49,837 nucleotides of DNA from the NCBI GenBank assembly GCA_902609675.1, contig CACLST010000005.1, positions 1-49,837 of the forward strand, written 5' to 3'. This DNA comes from an uncultured Pelagibacteraceae bacterium (GTDB lineage: Bacteria > Pseudomonadota > Alphaproteobacteria > Pelagibacterales > Pelagibacteraceae). The notes under the pieces were generated by a model. It had not been told where the DNA came from and searched no databases. It was given only the letters and a program-made list of their open reading frames with translations. Positions 1-8,862 of this stretch are shown piece by piece. Every line of letters starts with the position of its first letter. Positions within the stretch are counted from its first letter, which is position 1. The position numbers and the translations under genes were made by a program.

Positions 1-25
1 AGATATTAATTTAAAGTATTGATAG

Positions 26-1027
26 ATGTCCAAAAAAATATTTTCTGGTGTTCAGCCTACAGGCAATCTTCACTTAGGTAATTATCTTGGTGCTATTAAA
101 AATTTTGTTGAATTAAATAATGATAATCAAAATGAATGTATTTTTTGTGTTGTAGATTTACATGCAATCACTGTTAAGCAAGATAAAGATCAATTAAAGA
201 ACAATATTCTTGAAACAACTGCAACATTTATAGCAAGCGGTATTGATCCAAGTAAAAGTATTATTTTTAATCAATCAAAAGTTCATGCACATGCAGAAGG
301 ATCATGGATGTTAAGTTGCATGGCACCAATGGGTTGGTTAAATAGAATGACACAATTTAAAGAAAAAGCTGGTAAAGATAAGGAAAAGGCTTCTGTTGGT
401 CTATACATTTATCCCATATTGATGGCTAGCGATATATTACTTTATGATGCAACGCATGTACCAGTTGGAGAAGATCAGAAACAACATTTGGAATTAACAA
501 GAGACATTGCCCAAAAATTTAATAAAGATTTTGACTGTGAGGATTTTTTAAAAGTTCCGGAACCTTTAATAAAAAAAAGTTTTTCGAGAATAATGAGTTT
601 AAAAGATGGTTCAAAAAAAATGAGTAAATCAGATCCATCAGATCTTAGTAGGATTAATTTAAACGATACTAAAGACGAAATTATAAACAAAATTAAAAAA
701 GCAAAAACTGACTCTTTACCAATTCCTTTTGAAGAACAGAAATTAAAAGATAGACCTGAAGCTGAAAATCTTCTTGGAATATATTCAAGTATTTCAGATC
801 AAACTTTAGATAAAACTTTAGAAGAATTCGGGGGAAAAAATTTTTCAGATCTAAAAAGTCAATTAGTTGAAGTTTTATCAAGTAAAATTTCACCAATTTC
901 CGATGAGATAAAAAAATTGATCAATGATCAAAATTATTTAGACAAAGTTCTTGCAGAAGGAGCATTTAAGGCAGAAGAAATTGCAGGAAAAAAAATAAAA
1001 GAAATGAAGAAAATAATAGGTTTTTAA
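26..1027 (+). CDS. trpS: Tryptophanyl-tRNA synthetase
   Basis: Cytoplasmic class I aminoacyl-tRNA synthetase that charges tRNA-Trp with tryptophan using ATP. The protein has 333 residues, normal for bacterial TrpRS. The N-terminus carries the TrpRS signature with the HIGH-like element PTGNLHLGNYLG. The KMSKS loop appears as KKMSKSDPSD at about residues 198-207. The ATG at 26 places the HIGH motif at the expected distance from the N-terminus. The first 25 bases hold only the end of whatever lies upstream. A short gap separates it from the nfu-like gene on the same strand. Identification is very secure. Confidence 0.97.
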   Translation: MSKKIFSGVQPTGNLHLGNYLGAIKNFVELNNDNQNECIFCVVDLHAITVKQDKDQLKNNILETTATFIASGIDPSKSIIFNQSKVHAHAEGSWMLSCMAPMGWLNRMTQFKEKAGKDKEKASVGLYIYPILMASDILLYDATHVPVGEDQKQHLELTRDIAQKFNKDFDCEDFLKVPEPLIKKSFSRIMSLKDGSKKMSKSDPSDLSRINLNDTKDEIINKIKKAKTDSLPIPFEEQKLKDRPEAENLLGIYSSISDQTLDKTLEEFGGKNFSDLKSQLVEVLSSKISPISDEIKKLINDQNYLDKVLAEGAFKAEEIAGKKIKEMKKIIGF

Positions 1028-1065
1028 ATTCTTTAAATTTAAGAATTTATAGCTATATAAGAGGT

Positions 1066-1608
1066 ATGTTTATTCAAACTCAAGAAACTCCAAACCCAAA
1101 TTCTCTGAAATTCCTGCCAGGTAAAAGGGTATCAAACGATGGGCCTTATGAATTTTTAAATGCGAACCAAACACAAATTCCTTTATTAAAAAATATTTTA
1201 TCAATTAATGGTGTTACAGGAATATTTTTGAGTGAGGATTTTCTATCAATTAATAAAATTCAAGATGAAAAATGGGAAAATATAAAGCACATTGTTATTT
1301 CACATTTAAATGAATTCTATGATGAAGGTAATGAGTTTATCATAAATAAAAAGTCAGATTTAGACAATAGTAATGATTATAGTGAAATTGAAAATAAAAT
1401 TATAAAAATATTAGAAACTAAAATTAGGCCAGCGGTAGCGAGAGATGGTGGAGACATAACATTTAAAGAATTTAAAGATGGAAAAGTTACAGTTATATTG
1501 AAAGGTAGTTGTTCTGGATGCCCATCTTCAACCTTAACTTTAAAACAAGGTGTCCAAAACCTACTTTGTCATTATATCCCAGAAGTTAAAGAAGTTTTAG
1601 CTGTATAA
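1066..1608 (+). CDS. nfu: NfuA/NifU-type Fe-S scaffold protein
   Basis: Fe-S cluster carrier that delivers clusters to apo-proteins. Residues 1-88 match the Nfu N-terminal domain (start FIQTQETPNPNSLKFLPG). Residues about 105-180 match the NifU C-terminal domain, with the cluster-binding pair C149 and C152 in the motif CSGCPSS. The length of 180 is typical of alphaproteobacterial and mitochondrial-type Nfu. It lies 38 bases after trpS and 36 before the glucosaminidase gene, so co-transcription is likely. The window also holds Fe-S clients such as MiaB, ferredoxin and a CCG-domain protein. Confidence 0.93.
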   Translation: MFIQTQETPNPNSLKFLPGKRVSNDGPYEFLNANQTQIPLLKNILSINGVTGIFLSEDFLSINKIQDEKWENIKHIVISHLNEFYDEGNEFIINKKSDLDNSNDYSEIENKIIKILETKIRPAVARDGGDITFKEFKDGKVTVILKGSCSGCPSSTLTLKQGVQNLLCHYIPEVKEVLAV

Positions 1609-1644
1609 TATCAATTCTATCAATTATAAAAATTAAGAATAGTT

Positions 1645-2727
1645 ATGAAAAAAAAAACTTTTAGAACAAAACAAGATAATAGTAGTCTAAATTTTTTTAA
1701 AACTTTGTTAACAAGTTTAGCTATAATTTTAGTATTCTCAATTTTACCTAATTCAGTTAGTTTTATAAAAAATAATTTTAAATCTAATGAAGTTGTTCTT
1801 AATTCCTCAAAACAAAGTTTTAACGAAACATTAGATAAGCAGAATAAAAAAAATAAAATAATAAAAGATACTATAAAAGATAGATTTTCATGGAATATCT
1901 TTGAAGACATTGATGTTTTTGGTAAAGACGAAGAGGATAACGATCCTCAAAGATTGAGCGCCTCAACAATTGAAGAACTATTTAAAGATAATGGATATGA
2001 TCTTGATACTGTGAAAAAAACTAAATTAGTCAATGTGGGCAATCAATTAACAAAGCTTCCTAAAGAACTAAAAAATATTGAAAGTCCCAAAAAAAGAAAA
2101 AAACTGTTTATTAAAATTGTACTACCATTGATTATTGAGGAAAATCTTAAAATAAGATTTGATCGAAAAAAACTTTTTGAAATTTTAAATAAAAATAATA
2201 CCTCATCAAGCGATAAAGCCTGGTTTGAACTGAAATTTAAACAGTATGGTATTAAAAATAATGATTTAGCAAAACTTAAAATAAGAATGGATGAAATTCC
2301 AGTTTCATTAGCGATAGCTCAAGCTGCAAAAGAAACTGGTTGGGGAAGTTCGAGATTTGCACAAGAAGGTAATGCATTATTTGGTCAGTGGACCTGGTCC
2401 GGCGAAGGTATTAAGCCTTTAGAAGTTGAAAAAGACAAAAAACATAAAGTCGCAAAGTTTAAAATTTTGAAAGCTTCTGTAAGAGCTTATCAAAGAAATT
2501 TAAATACACATCCTAGCTATAAAGATTTTAGAATTGAACGAGCAATTCAAAGAGATAATGATGAAAAGTTAGATAGTTTAAAACTAGTTAATTTTTTAGA
2601 AAAATATGCTGAAACAGGTAAAGAATATACAGAAGTTCTTAAAAAAATTATTAATCAGAATTCTTTAACTGATTTTGATGATGTAGATATTTTACCGACA
2701 AGTTTAAAAATGAAGAGTCTAATTTAG
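1645..2727 (+). CDS. Bax-like glucosaminidase-domain protein (peptidoglycan hydrolase)
   Basis: Probable membrane-anchored beta-N-acetylglucosaminidase acting on peptidoglycan in the periplasm. It has 360 residues. A basic N-terminus is followed by one hydrophobic segment at about residues 18-37, best read as a signal anchor. A charged, low-complexity linker follows. The catalytic-type domain lies at about 190-340 and contains SLAIAQAAKETGWGSSRFA, where Glu230 is the presumed general acid, and GNALFGQWTW. This resembles the E. coli Bax protein and the flagellar FlgJ fold, but no flagellar genes are nearby. It converges with the deacetylase gene, overlapping its 3' end by 9 bases. Confidence 0.8.
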   Translation: MKKKTFRTKQDNSSLNFFKTLLTSLAIILVFSILPNSVSFIKNNFKSNEVVLNSSKQSFNETLDKQNKKNKIIKDTIKDRFSWNIFEDIDVFGKDEEDNDPQRLSASTIEELFKDNGYDLDTVKKTKLVNVGNQLTKLPKELKNIESPKKRKKLFIKIVLPLIIEENLKIRFDRKKLFEILNKNNTSSSDKAWFELKFKQYGIKNNDLAKLKIRMDEIPVSLAIAQAAKETGWGSSRFAQEGNALFGQWTWSGEGIKPLEVEKDKKHKVAKFKILKASVRAYQRNLNTHPSYKDFRIERAIQRDNDEKLDSLKLVNFLEKYAETGKEYTEVLKKIINQNSLTDFDDVDILPTSLKMKSLI

Positions 2728-3771
2728 AGTAAATTGAGTTCCAAACCATCTCCATCCATCTTTATCCTGCATTGAACAATTAATTCTCCCTCTTCTTGGT
2801 AAAAATTTTTCAGTAAAGATAACTTCAATTTTATCTTTTTTATAATTTAGTTTAGAGTTTTTCCAATCACCACCTTCATTTGAAAAGCAATTTATTTTAT
2901 TTATTTTAGGTTGATCATTAAAAAATTTAATTACCAGTTTAGGTGGATTATTAGTTTCTAATAAAAATTTTTCTTCTGGAGTTATGACTTTATATTGAAT
3001 TGGTAAAAGATTAATTAAAAATTTGAATCTTTTAAGGTCTCCGTACTTCTCATTTATTGGAAATCTAGGTAACTCATATTTATCTTTATTTAAATCTATA
3101 ACTCCTGAATGTTGACCAAAAGCATAGTCAAATTTTTCAGTAATATATTTCTTTTGTTCTAAACTATACTCGCCAAATGGGTATGAAAAAAACTTAGAAT
3201 TATAGCCAAGATTTTTCTCAAATATTTTTATTGATTTACGAATATCTTTTTCAAATTTTTCAAAATTATATTTTACTAAGTATTCATGTGAATGTGAGTG
3301 ATTTCCTATAAATACAAAATCCTCCTTTGATATCTCTATAATTTCATCCCAACTCATATAACCTTTGTTACCCACAGCCTCTGTTGAAACAAATAAAATG
3401 AAAGGGATCTTGTCTCTTTTTAGAATTGGCCATGCATTTAAATAAAAAGAAGAGAATGCATCATCAATAGTGAGTAAAATTTTTTTTTTTTCACTTACTT
3501 TGTTAAACTCTAATTCAAAGTTTTTCGGATTTAAAAAAGAGAAATTATTTTCTCTGATAATATTTAAATGTTCTTGAAATACATCAATTTTTATATTGGT
3601 AGAAGGATATTTATTTTCTTCAAATCTATGATACATCAAGGCCAAAATTCCCTTTTCTTTAGGTTCATATTTCTTATTTACAGGATCTGCGTAAGCATTT
3701 AAAAAAAATAAAAAAATAATGATAAATTTAATAATTAATGCGGCTAATGAAGAAATTGTTTTTGTGATCAT
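2719..3771 (-). CDS. Polysaccharide deacetylase (NodB-fold), exported
   Basis: Probable carbohydrate esterase family 4 deacetylase, acting on an envelope polysaccharide or peptidoglycan. NodB-type motifs are visible: LLTIDDAFSSF (a TFDDG-like motif with a metal-binding Asp), GNHSHSHE (HxxxH metal site) and FSYPFGEY. I chose the ATG at 3771 because it gives a basic N-terminus, a hydrophobic core (IIKFIIIFLFFLNAYA) and a signal-peptidase-like AYA end. A further in-frame ATG lies at 3798, and no ATG occurs between 3771 and the hydrophobic core. Either start overlaps the start of the divergent tsaB-like gene. The C-terminal third is a less conserved domain with two cysteines. Substrate unknown. 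Confidence 0.78.
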   Translation of the reverse strand: MITKTISSLAALIIKFIIIFLFFLNAYADPVNKKYEPKEKGILALMYHRFEENKYPSTNIKIDVFQEHLNIIRENNFSFLNPKNFELEFNKVSEKKKILLTIDDAFSSFYLNAWPILKRDKIPFILFVSTEAVGNKGYMSWDEIIEISKEDFVFIGNHSHSHEYLVKYNFEKFEKDIRKSIKIFEKNLGYNSKFFSYPFGEYSLEQKKYITEKFDYAFGQHSGVIDLNKDKYELPRFPINEKYGDLKRFKFLINLLPIQYKVITPEEKFLLETNNPPKLVIKFFNDQPKINKINCFSNEGGDWKNSKLNYKKDKIEVIFTEKFLPRRGRINCSMQDKDGWRWFGTQFTLN

Positions 3772-4084
3772 TGCTGATAAACAATCATATACTAGCAAAC
3801 ATACAAACAGTAGAGAAAACTTTGATAATTTTATGAAACTACTTTTGAGATTTATGAATATAAAAAAAATTAAAATAAGCGATATTCATAGAATATTTGT
3901 CAATTTAGGACCTGGCAAATTCACCAGTCTTAGAATTTCCTTATCAGTAGCCAAAGCTATTTGTTTGGTAAATAATGCGTCTCTAATTGGATTTAAATCG
4001 CATGATTTAATTAATAAAAATTATAAAAATTTAATAAAATTAGATAAAAATAAAAGTTTGATAAAACCTGTATATTCAAGTTAG
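3719..4084 (+). CDS. tsaB: Short TsaB-like protein (t6A tRNA modification)
   Basis: TsaB is the non-catalytic partner of TsaD in making N6-threonylcarbamoyl-adenosine on ANN-decoding tRNAs. The start (MINLIINAANEEIVFVIIAD) fits the ASKHA-fold first strands. NLGPGKFTSLRISLSVAKA is the family signature, normally GPGSFTGLRIGxxxAKG. The protein ends at 121 residues, whereas the family is usually about 200-230. The second ASKHA lobe is absent and fur begins 9 bases after the stop, so no remnant is left. rimI, which follows tsaB in many genomes, is also missing. It may be a minimal functional version or a decayed gene. Confidence 0.72.
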   Translation: MINLIINAANEEIVFVIIADKQSYTSKHTNSRENFDNFMKLLLRFMNIKKIKISDIHRIFVNLGPGKFTSLRISLSVAKAICLVNNASLIGFKSHDLINKNYKNLIKLDKNKSLIKPVYSS

Positions 4085-4092
4085 AATAAACT

Positions 4093-4521
4093 ATGACTGA
4101 AACTATAGAACAAATTTGCCTAAAGAAAGGTGTCAAACTTACTGATCAAAGAAAAATAATTGCTAAAGTCTTATCTGAGTCAAAAGAAGTTTATGGTGAG
4201 TCTGATCATCCCGATGTTGATGAATTATATCAAAGAGTTTCTAAGTTAGATTCAAAGATAAGTATTGCTACAGTTTATAGAACAGTTAAGCTTTTTGAGG
4301 AATCTGGCATACTAACCAAGCACGATTTTAAAGGTGGAAAAGCAAGATATGAAACATTAGTTGAAAGTCATCACGATCATCTTATTGATATTAAATCAGG
4401 AGAAATTATTGAGTTTGTTGATGAAGAAATAGAAAAACTACAAAAAAAAGTTGCAGAAAAGTATGGATATAACTTAGTAGATCATAAATTAGAGCTTTAT
4501 GGAATTAAAAAAAGTAAATGA
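4093..4521 (+). CDS. fur: Fur-family metalloregulator (Fur/Mur type)
   Basis: Cytoplasmic transcriptional repressor of metal homeostasis. The winged-helix domain spans about residues 8-85, with the recognition-helix sequence ISIATVYRTVKLFEE. The dimerisation domain has the regulatory metal site ESHHDHLIDIKSGEIIEF. The structural-zinc CxxC of E. coli Fur is replaced here by IDIKSG, as in rhizobial Mur/Fur proteins that respond to manganese or iron. The length of 142 residues is normal. The gene is 34 bases upstream of miaB. It is a different protein from the Irr-type regulator at 20226. Which metal it senses cannot be told from the sequence. Confidence 0.9.
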   Translation: MTETIEQICLKKGVKLTDQRKIIAKVLSESKEVYGESDHPDVDELYQRVSKLDSKISIATVYRTVKLFEESGILTKHDFKGGKARYETLVESHHDHLIDIKSGEIIEFVDEEIEKLQKKVAEKYGYNLVDHKLELYGIKKSK

Positions 4522-4555
4522 TAGGGACTTAAGAATTTTTTTTAAAAGCTAAAAT

Positions 4556-5890
4556 ATGTTGAATGGAAAAATCTTCATAAAAACTTTTGGTTGTCAAATG
4601 AACGAGTATGATTCTAATAGAATCTATGATTCTGTTAGTAAGTTGGGCTTTACAAAGACTACAAATCAATCTAATGCAGATTGTTATATTTTAAATACTT
4701 GTCACATTCGTGATAAAGCGAAAGAAAAAGTTTACCATGAAATCGGTAGAGTTAAAAAATTATATAGAGATAAAAAAAAACCAATAGTGGTAGTTGCAGG
4801 TTGTGTTGCACAAGCTGAAAATGAAGAAATGATGAAGAGGGAGCCATATATAGATATTGTATTAGGTCCTCAATCATATCACAAAGTTAATGAATTGTTA
4901 AAAAATCATATTGCAAATTTAAAACAAGAGGAAACAGAATTTGATACTATTTCAAAGTTTGGATATTTTGATCAAATAAAAAACAATGATAATAAAATAT
5001 CTGCTTTCTTAACTATTCAAGAGGGATGTGATAAGTTTTGTCATTTTTGTGTAGTACCTTATACAAGAGGACCTGAGTATTCTAGACCATTTAATAAAAT
5101 CATAGCTGAAGCAGAGCAATTAATAAAAAATGGAGCAAAAGAAATAACATTGCTCGGTCAAAATGTTAACGCTTATTCATATAAAGAAAATTCTAAAGAA
5201 TTTAGAATCTCTAATTTAATAAACCATTTAGATCATTTTTCAGAGTTAGAGAGAATAAGATATACCACGTCACACCCAAGGGATATGACTGATGATTTAA
5301 TTGATTGTTATTCTTATAGTAATAAATTAATGCCTTTTGTTCACTTACCTATCCAAAGTGGATCAAATAAAATATTAGAGTTAATGAATAGAAAACATAC
5401 TGTAGATGATTATATAAAAATTTATGAAAGACTAAAAAAAATTAATAAAGAGATAGAATTTTCAAGCGATTTCATAATTGGTTATCCTGGAGAAACCCAA
5501 AGAGATTTTGAAGATACATTTGAACTGATAAAAAAAATAAAATTTATTAATTCTTTTTCCTTTATTTTTAGTCCCAGACCTGGGACAAAAGCATCTACAT
5601 TTAAGATGGTTGATAGAAATTTAGCTAAAGAAAGACTTACTTTAATTCAGGAAAAATTATTCAATAACCAAAAAGAAAAAAATAAATCATTAGAAAATAG
5701 TATACTTGAGGTGCTAGTTGAAAATAAAATGAAAAAACAAAATAAATTATTTGGAAGAAATAAATATATTTCTCCTGTAATTTTTGATGGAAATGAAAGT
5801 CTTATTGGTGAGGTTGTAAAAGTAAAAGTTCAAAATAGTAACCAAAACACATTATTTGGATTACTAGATAAAAATATGAAAGCCGCTTGA
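4556..5890 (+). CDS. miaB: tRNA-2-methylthio-N6-dimethylallyladenosine synthase MiaB
   Basis: Radical-SAM methylthiotransferase that adds the 2-methylthio group to i6A37 of tRNAs. It has 444 residues. The N-terminal UPF0004 domain carries the three cluster cysteines in KTFGCQMNEYDS, LNTCHIRDKA and VAGCVAQ. The radical SAM motif is EGCDKFCHFCVVPYTRG (CxxxCxxC). A TRAM-like domain forms the C-terminus from about residue 375. The neighbours phoH, ybeY and lnt match the conserved miaB-ybeZ-ybeY-lnt order of proteobacteria, although the corC/ybeX gene usual before lnt is absent here. The phoH-like gene begins 1 base after the stop. Confidence 0.97.
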   Translation: MLNGKIFIKTFGCQMNEYDSNRIYDSVSKLGFTKTTNQSNADCYILNTCHIRDKAKEKVYHEIGRVKKLYRDKKKPIVVVAGCVAQAENEEMMKREPYIDIVLGPQSYHKVNELLKNHIANLKQEETEFDTISKFGYFDQIKNNDNKISAFLTIQEGCDKFCHFCVVPYTRGPEYSRPFNKIIAEAEQLIKNGAKEITLLGQNVNAYSYKENSKEFRISNLINHLDHFSELERIRYTTSHPRDMTDDLIDCYSYSNKLMPFVHLPIQSGSNKILELMNRKHTVDDYIKIYERLKKINKEIEFSSDFIIGYPGETQRDFEDTFELIKKIKFINSFSFIFSPRPGTKASTFKMVDRNLAKERLTLIQEKLFNNQKEKNKSLENSILEVLVENKMKKQNKLFGRNKYISPVIFDGNESLIGEVVKVKVQNSNQNTLFGLLDKNMKAA

Positions 5891-5891
5891 A

Positions 5892-6899
5892 TTGAGTAAG
5901 TTAAACAAAAAAAATATTATTTCAGAATTAAAATACGTATATTCTGAAAACAATACTTTAAGTATAATATTTAAAAATAACGACTTGTTTCTTGGTGTAG
6001 CAGGTGAGTTTAATAATAATTTAAAGGAACTAGAGAAAATTACAAAAACTAGCTTGTATTCTAGAGGGAATTCTATCCTTGTAAAAAGTGATCCAGAAAA
6101 GAATAATTTGATCAAAAATGCTATACAATTTTTGACTGAACAGTTTTTAAATAATGGAACAATTGAAAAAAAAGATATAATTTCATCTATTAACGAATTT
6201 ATGATAGATGAAAAAAATAAATCTGAAAAAAAAGTAGAATATATAATTAAAACCCCAAAAAAGTCTGTAATACCAAGGTCTGAAAGACAGAAAGATTATG
6301 TTAGAGCTTTAAAGGAGTCGGAAATAATTATTTCAGCTGGACCAGCTGGAACTGGGAAAACTTTTTTAGCAGTTGCTGTAGCATTAACAATGTTATTAGA
6401 AAAAAAAATAGAAAGAATAATTTTATCGAGACCTGCTGTTGAGGCCGGCGAAAGACTTGGATTTTTACCTGGTGATATGAGAGATAAAGTAGATCCATAT
6501 CTAAGACCTTTATATGACTCATTGTATGATTTATTAGATTTTGAAAAGATACAAAAAAAAATTGAAGTTGGCGACATAGAAATAGCCCCTCTAGCTTTTA
6601 TGAGAGGTAGAACTTTAAAAAATTCTTTTGCAATTCTAGATGAGGCACAAAACGCAACAGATACACAGATTAAAATGTTTTTAACTAGAATAGGAGAAAA
6701 CTCTAAGATAGTAATCAACGGAGATCCGTCACAAATTGATCTGCCAAATAAATCCCTTTCAGGCCTATATAGATCAAAAAAACTACTTGGGCATCTAAAA
6801 GAAATATCGGTCGTTGACTTTGATTACAAAGATGTAGTGAGGCACCCACTTGTATCTAAAATTGTTAAGGCATATTCTGATCAAAGTTCAGACGGATGA
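5892..6899 (+). CDS. phoH: PhoH-like ATPase (YbeZ)
   Basis: Cytoplasmic P-loop ATPase linked to RNA metabolism and ribosome maturation with YbeY. It has 335 residues. The Walker A motif is AGPAGTGKTFLA at about residues 151-162, and the Walker B motif is FAILDEAQN. The N-terminal 130 residues include a small KH-like region. It starts with TTG at 5892, two bases after the miaB stop; this start retains the conserved N-terminal strand. Its TGA overlaps the ybeY ATG as ATGA, indicating translational coupling. The biochemical role in this family is still not well settled. Confidence 0.92.
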   Translation: MSKLNKKNIISELKYVYSENNTLSIIFKNNDLFLGVAGEFNNNLKELEKITKTSLYSRGNSILVKSDPEKNNLIKNAIQFLTEQFLNNGTIEKKDIISSINEFMIDEKNKSEKKVEYIIKTPKKSVIPRSERQKDYVRALKESEIIISAGPAGTGKTFLAVAVALTMLLEKKIERIILSRPAVEAGERLGFLPGDMRDKVDPYLRPLYDSLYDLLDFEKIQKKIEVGDIEIAPLAFMRGRTLKNSFAILDEAQNATDTQIKMFLTRIGENSKIVINGDPSQIDLPNKSLSGLYRSKKLLGHLKEISVVDFDYKDVVRHPLVSKIVKAYSDQSSDG

Positions 6900-7333
6900 T
6901 AAAAGCCAATGTAATATCTGGCTATTCAAGCTGGAAAAAAAAAATAAAAAAACCAGACGATTACTTTAAGAAAAGACTTAAAATATTATCCAAAGCACCT
7001 CTATTTAAAAAAAAAAATCATGAATTCTCGATACTCTTGACCAACGATATGAAAATGAAATATTTAAATCTTAAATTTAGAAAAAAAAATAAAACTACTG
7101 ATGTTTTATCATTTCCAATGAAAATTAAAGAGAAAAAAAGACTATATGTGGGTGATATAGCAATTAGTTATGAAATTATCAAAGAAAGATCAAAAAAAAC
7201 AAATTTCCTCTTAGAGTTTGATAAAATGTGGATACATGGATATCTTCATTTAATTGGTTATGATCATAAGAAATCAAATGATTTTAAAAAAATGTTCAAA
7301 AAAGAAAAATTAATATTGAATTATTTCCATTAA
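6896..7333 (+). CDS. ybeY: Endoribonuclease / rRNA maturation factor YbeY
   Basis: Zinc-dependent endoribonuclease involved in 16S rRNA 3'-end maturation and ribosome quality control. The three-histidine zinc site HGYLHLIGYDH is intact near residues 117-127, and the upstream family motif TDVLSFPM is present. At 145 residues it is slightly shorter than the E. coli protein, with a short C-terminus. It overlaps the phoH stop by 4 bases and is followed after 5 bases by lnt. Confidence 0.95.
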   Translation: MIKANVISGYSSWKKKIKKPDDYFKKRLKILSKAPLFKKKNHEFSILLTNDMKMKYLNLKFRKKNKTTDVLSFPMKIKEKKRLYVGDIAISYEIIKERSKKTNFLLEFDKMWIHGYLHLIGYDHKKSNDFKKMFKKEKLILNYFH

Positions 7334-7338
7334 GTATA

Positions 7339-8862
7339 TTGACTTTGCTAAACAAAAATAAAATTCTATTATACTTATTTGTATTCTCATTTGGTCTGAT
7401 ATCATCTTTTAGTCTTCCACCTTACAATATATTTTACATAAATTTCTTTTCATACCCTGCTCTTTTGTGGACATTACTATTTTATTCAAAAAATAAAATT
7501 GTTTCATTTAATATTGGATGGATATTTGGATTTGGTTATTTTATGTCCAATTTGTATTGGATAACGAATTCATTAACTTTTGAAGATATTTTTAAACCTT
7601 TAATACCATTTGCTCTAATTTTAATTCCATTATTTTTAGGGTTATTTTATGGTTTTTCAACTTTAGTCTTTTCAATTTTAAATCCAAAAAAAAATCTTTT
7701 ATCAATTTTAATTTTAGCCACTACTATGTCTGTATTTGAATATATCAGAAGTTTCTTGTTTGGTGGTTTTCCCTGGAATTTAATTGCTTTTAGCTTTGTA
7801 AATCATTTAGAATTTATTCAAATACTGTCTATAACAGGGACTTATGCTTTTAATTCATTAGTTATTTTATTTTTTTTATCTCCGACCATTTTGTTCTTTA
7901 ATTACAAAATAAAAGTGAAAATAAGTATAATTATTTTTTCTCTATCAGCTCTTTTCACTAATTATTTTTTGGGTAACTCAAATTTGGAACAGTTTGAACG
8001 GACTGAAAAAAAAGATTTAGGTTTTAACATCAAGATAATCTCCCCTAAAGTTAATATTAATAGATATTTTCAAAATGAAAATCCCAGTGAATTTATCCTT
8101 GAATTGATTAATATTTCTAAGCCTAATCCATCAACCGAAACACTATTTATATTTCCTGAAGGTATTCTTTCAAGTATTTATTTTGATGATCTTAAAAAAT
8201 TTAAAACTCTCTTCTCAAATAATTTTTCAAAAAAACATAAAATTATTTTAGGTATGAACACAGATGAAAAACAAAATATTTATAATTCACTTTTAGTGAT
8301 GAATAATGATCTTAATGTTTTACAAAAATACCACAAAAATAAGTTAGTACCATTTGGAGAGTTCTTGCCATTTGATAATATACTAAGTAACTGGGGATTT
8401 AAAAAAATCACTCAAGGTTACCAATCTTTCTCCGCAGATAATCGAAGAGATCTCATTAAATTTAATAATTATAGTTTTATCCCACTTATTTGTTATGAAA
8501 TTATTTATTCTGGTCAAATAAATAATAGTGAAAAAAATTATGATTTTATATTAAACATCTCTGAGGATGGTTGGTTTGGAAATTCTATCGGTCCATACCA
8601 ACATTACTCTCACTCAATTTTCAGATCTATTGAGGAAGGTAAACCGGTCATCCGTTCATCAAATAACGGTATTTCAGCCTTTATTAATCCAAAAGGACAG
8701 GTAATTGGCAAAATTTTAACAACTGATAAGGGATTTATTGAGATTCAGTCTTTCAAAAAGTCAAATAAAACAATCTTTAGCTCTCATGGTAATAAGATCT
8801 TCTTTTATTTTCTATCTATTTATATTAGTTTAATTTTTTTTTTTAAAACACGGGAGAATTAA
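7339..8862 (+). CDS. lnt: Apolipoprotein N-acyltransferase
   Basis: Inner-membrane enzyme that adds the third acyl chain to the N-terminal cysteine of lipoproteins. It has 507 residues. The N-terminal part holds several hydrophobic segments (to about residue 215) and the nitrilase-like domain follows. The catalytic triad is visible: Glu in [10 protein letters not shown], Lys in [15 protein letters not shown] and Cys in [14 protein letters not shown] last hydrophobic segment precedes the stop. The TTG at 7339 is the start, because no ATG lies before the first membrane segment. Its TAA shares a base with the metK ATG (TAATG). The window encodes at least one likely substrate, the lipoprotein at 34160. 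Confidence 0.95.
   Translation: MTLLNKNKILLYLFVFSFGLISSFSLPPYNIFYINFFSYPALLWTLLFYSKNKIVSFNIGWIFGFGYFMSNLYWITNSLTFEDIFKPLIPFALILIPLFLGLFYGFSTLVFSILNPKKNLLSILILATTMSVFEYIRSFLFGGFPWNLIAFSFVNHLEFIQILSITGTYAFNSLVILFFLSPTILFFNYKIKVKISIIIFSLSALFTNYFLGNSNLEQFERTEKKDLGFNIKIISPKVNINRYFQNENPSEFILELINISKPNPSTETLFIFPEGILSSIYFDDLKKFKTLFSNNFSKKHKIILGMNTDEKQNIYNSLLVMNNDLNVLQKYHKNKLVPFGEFLPFDNILSNWGFKKITQGYQSFSADNRRDLIKFNNYSFIPLICYEIIYSGQINNSEKNYDFILNISEDGWFGNSIGPYQHYSHSIFRSIEEGKPVIRSSNNGISAFINPKGQVIGKILTTDKGFIEIQSFKKSNKTIFSSHGNKIFFYFLSIYISLIFFFKTREN

Noticed and set aside
1620-1910. Minus-strand frame of 96 codons with hydrophobic stretches
   Set aside because: It lies wholly over the start of the glucosaminidase gene and its hydrophobicity mirrors Lys/Asn codons on the other strand.
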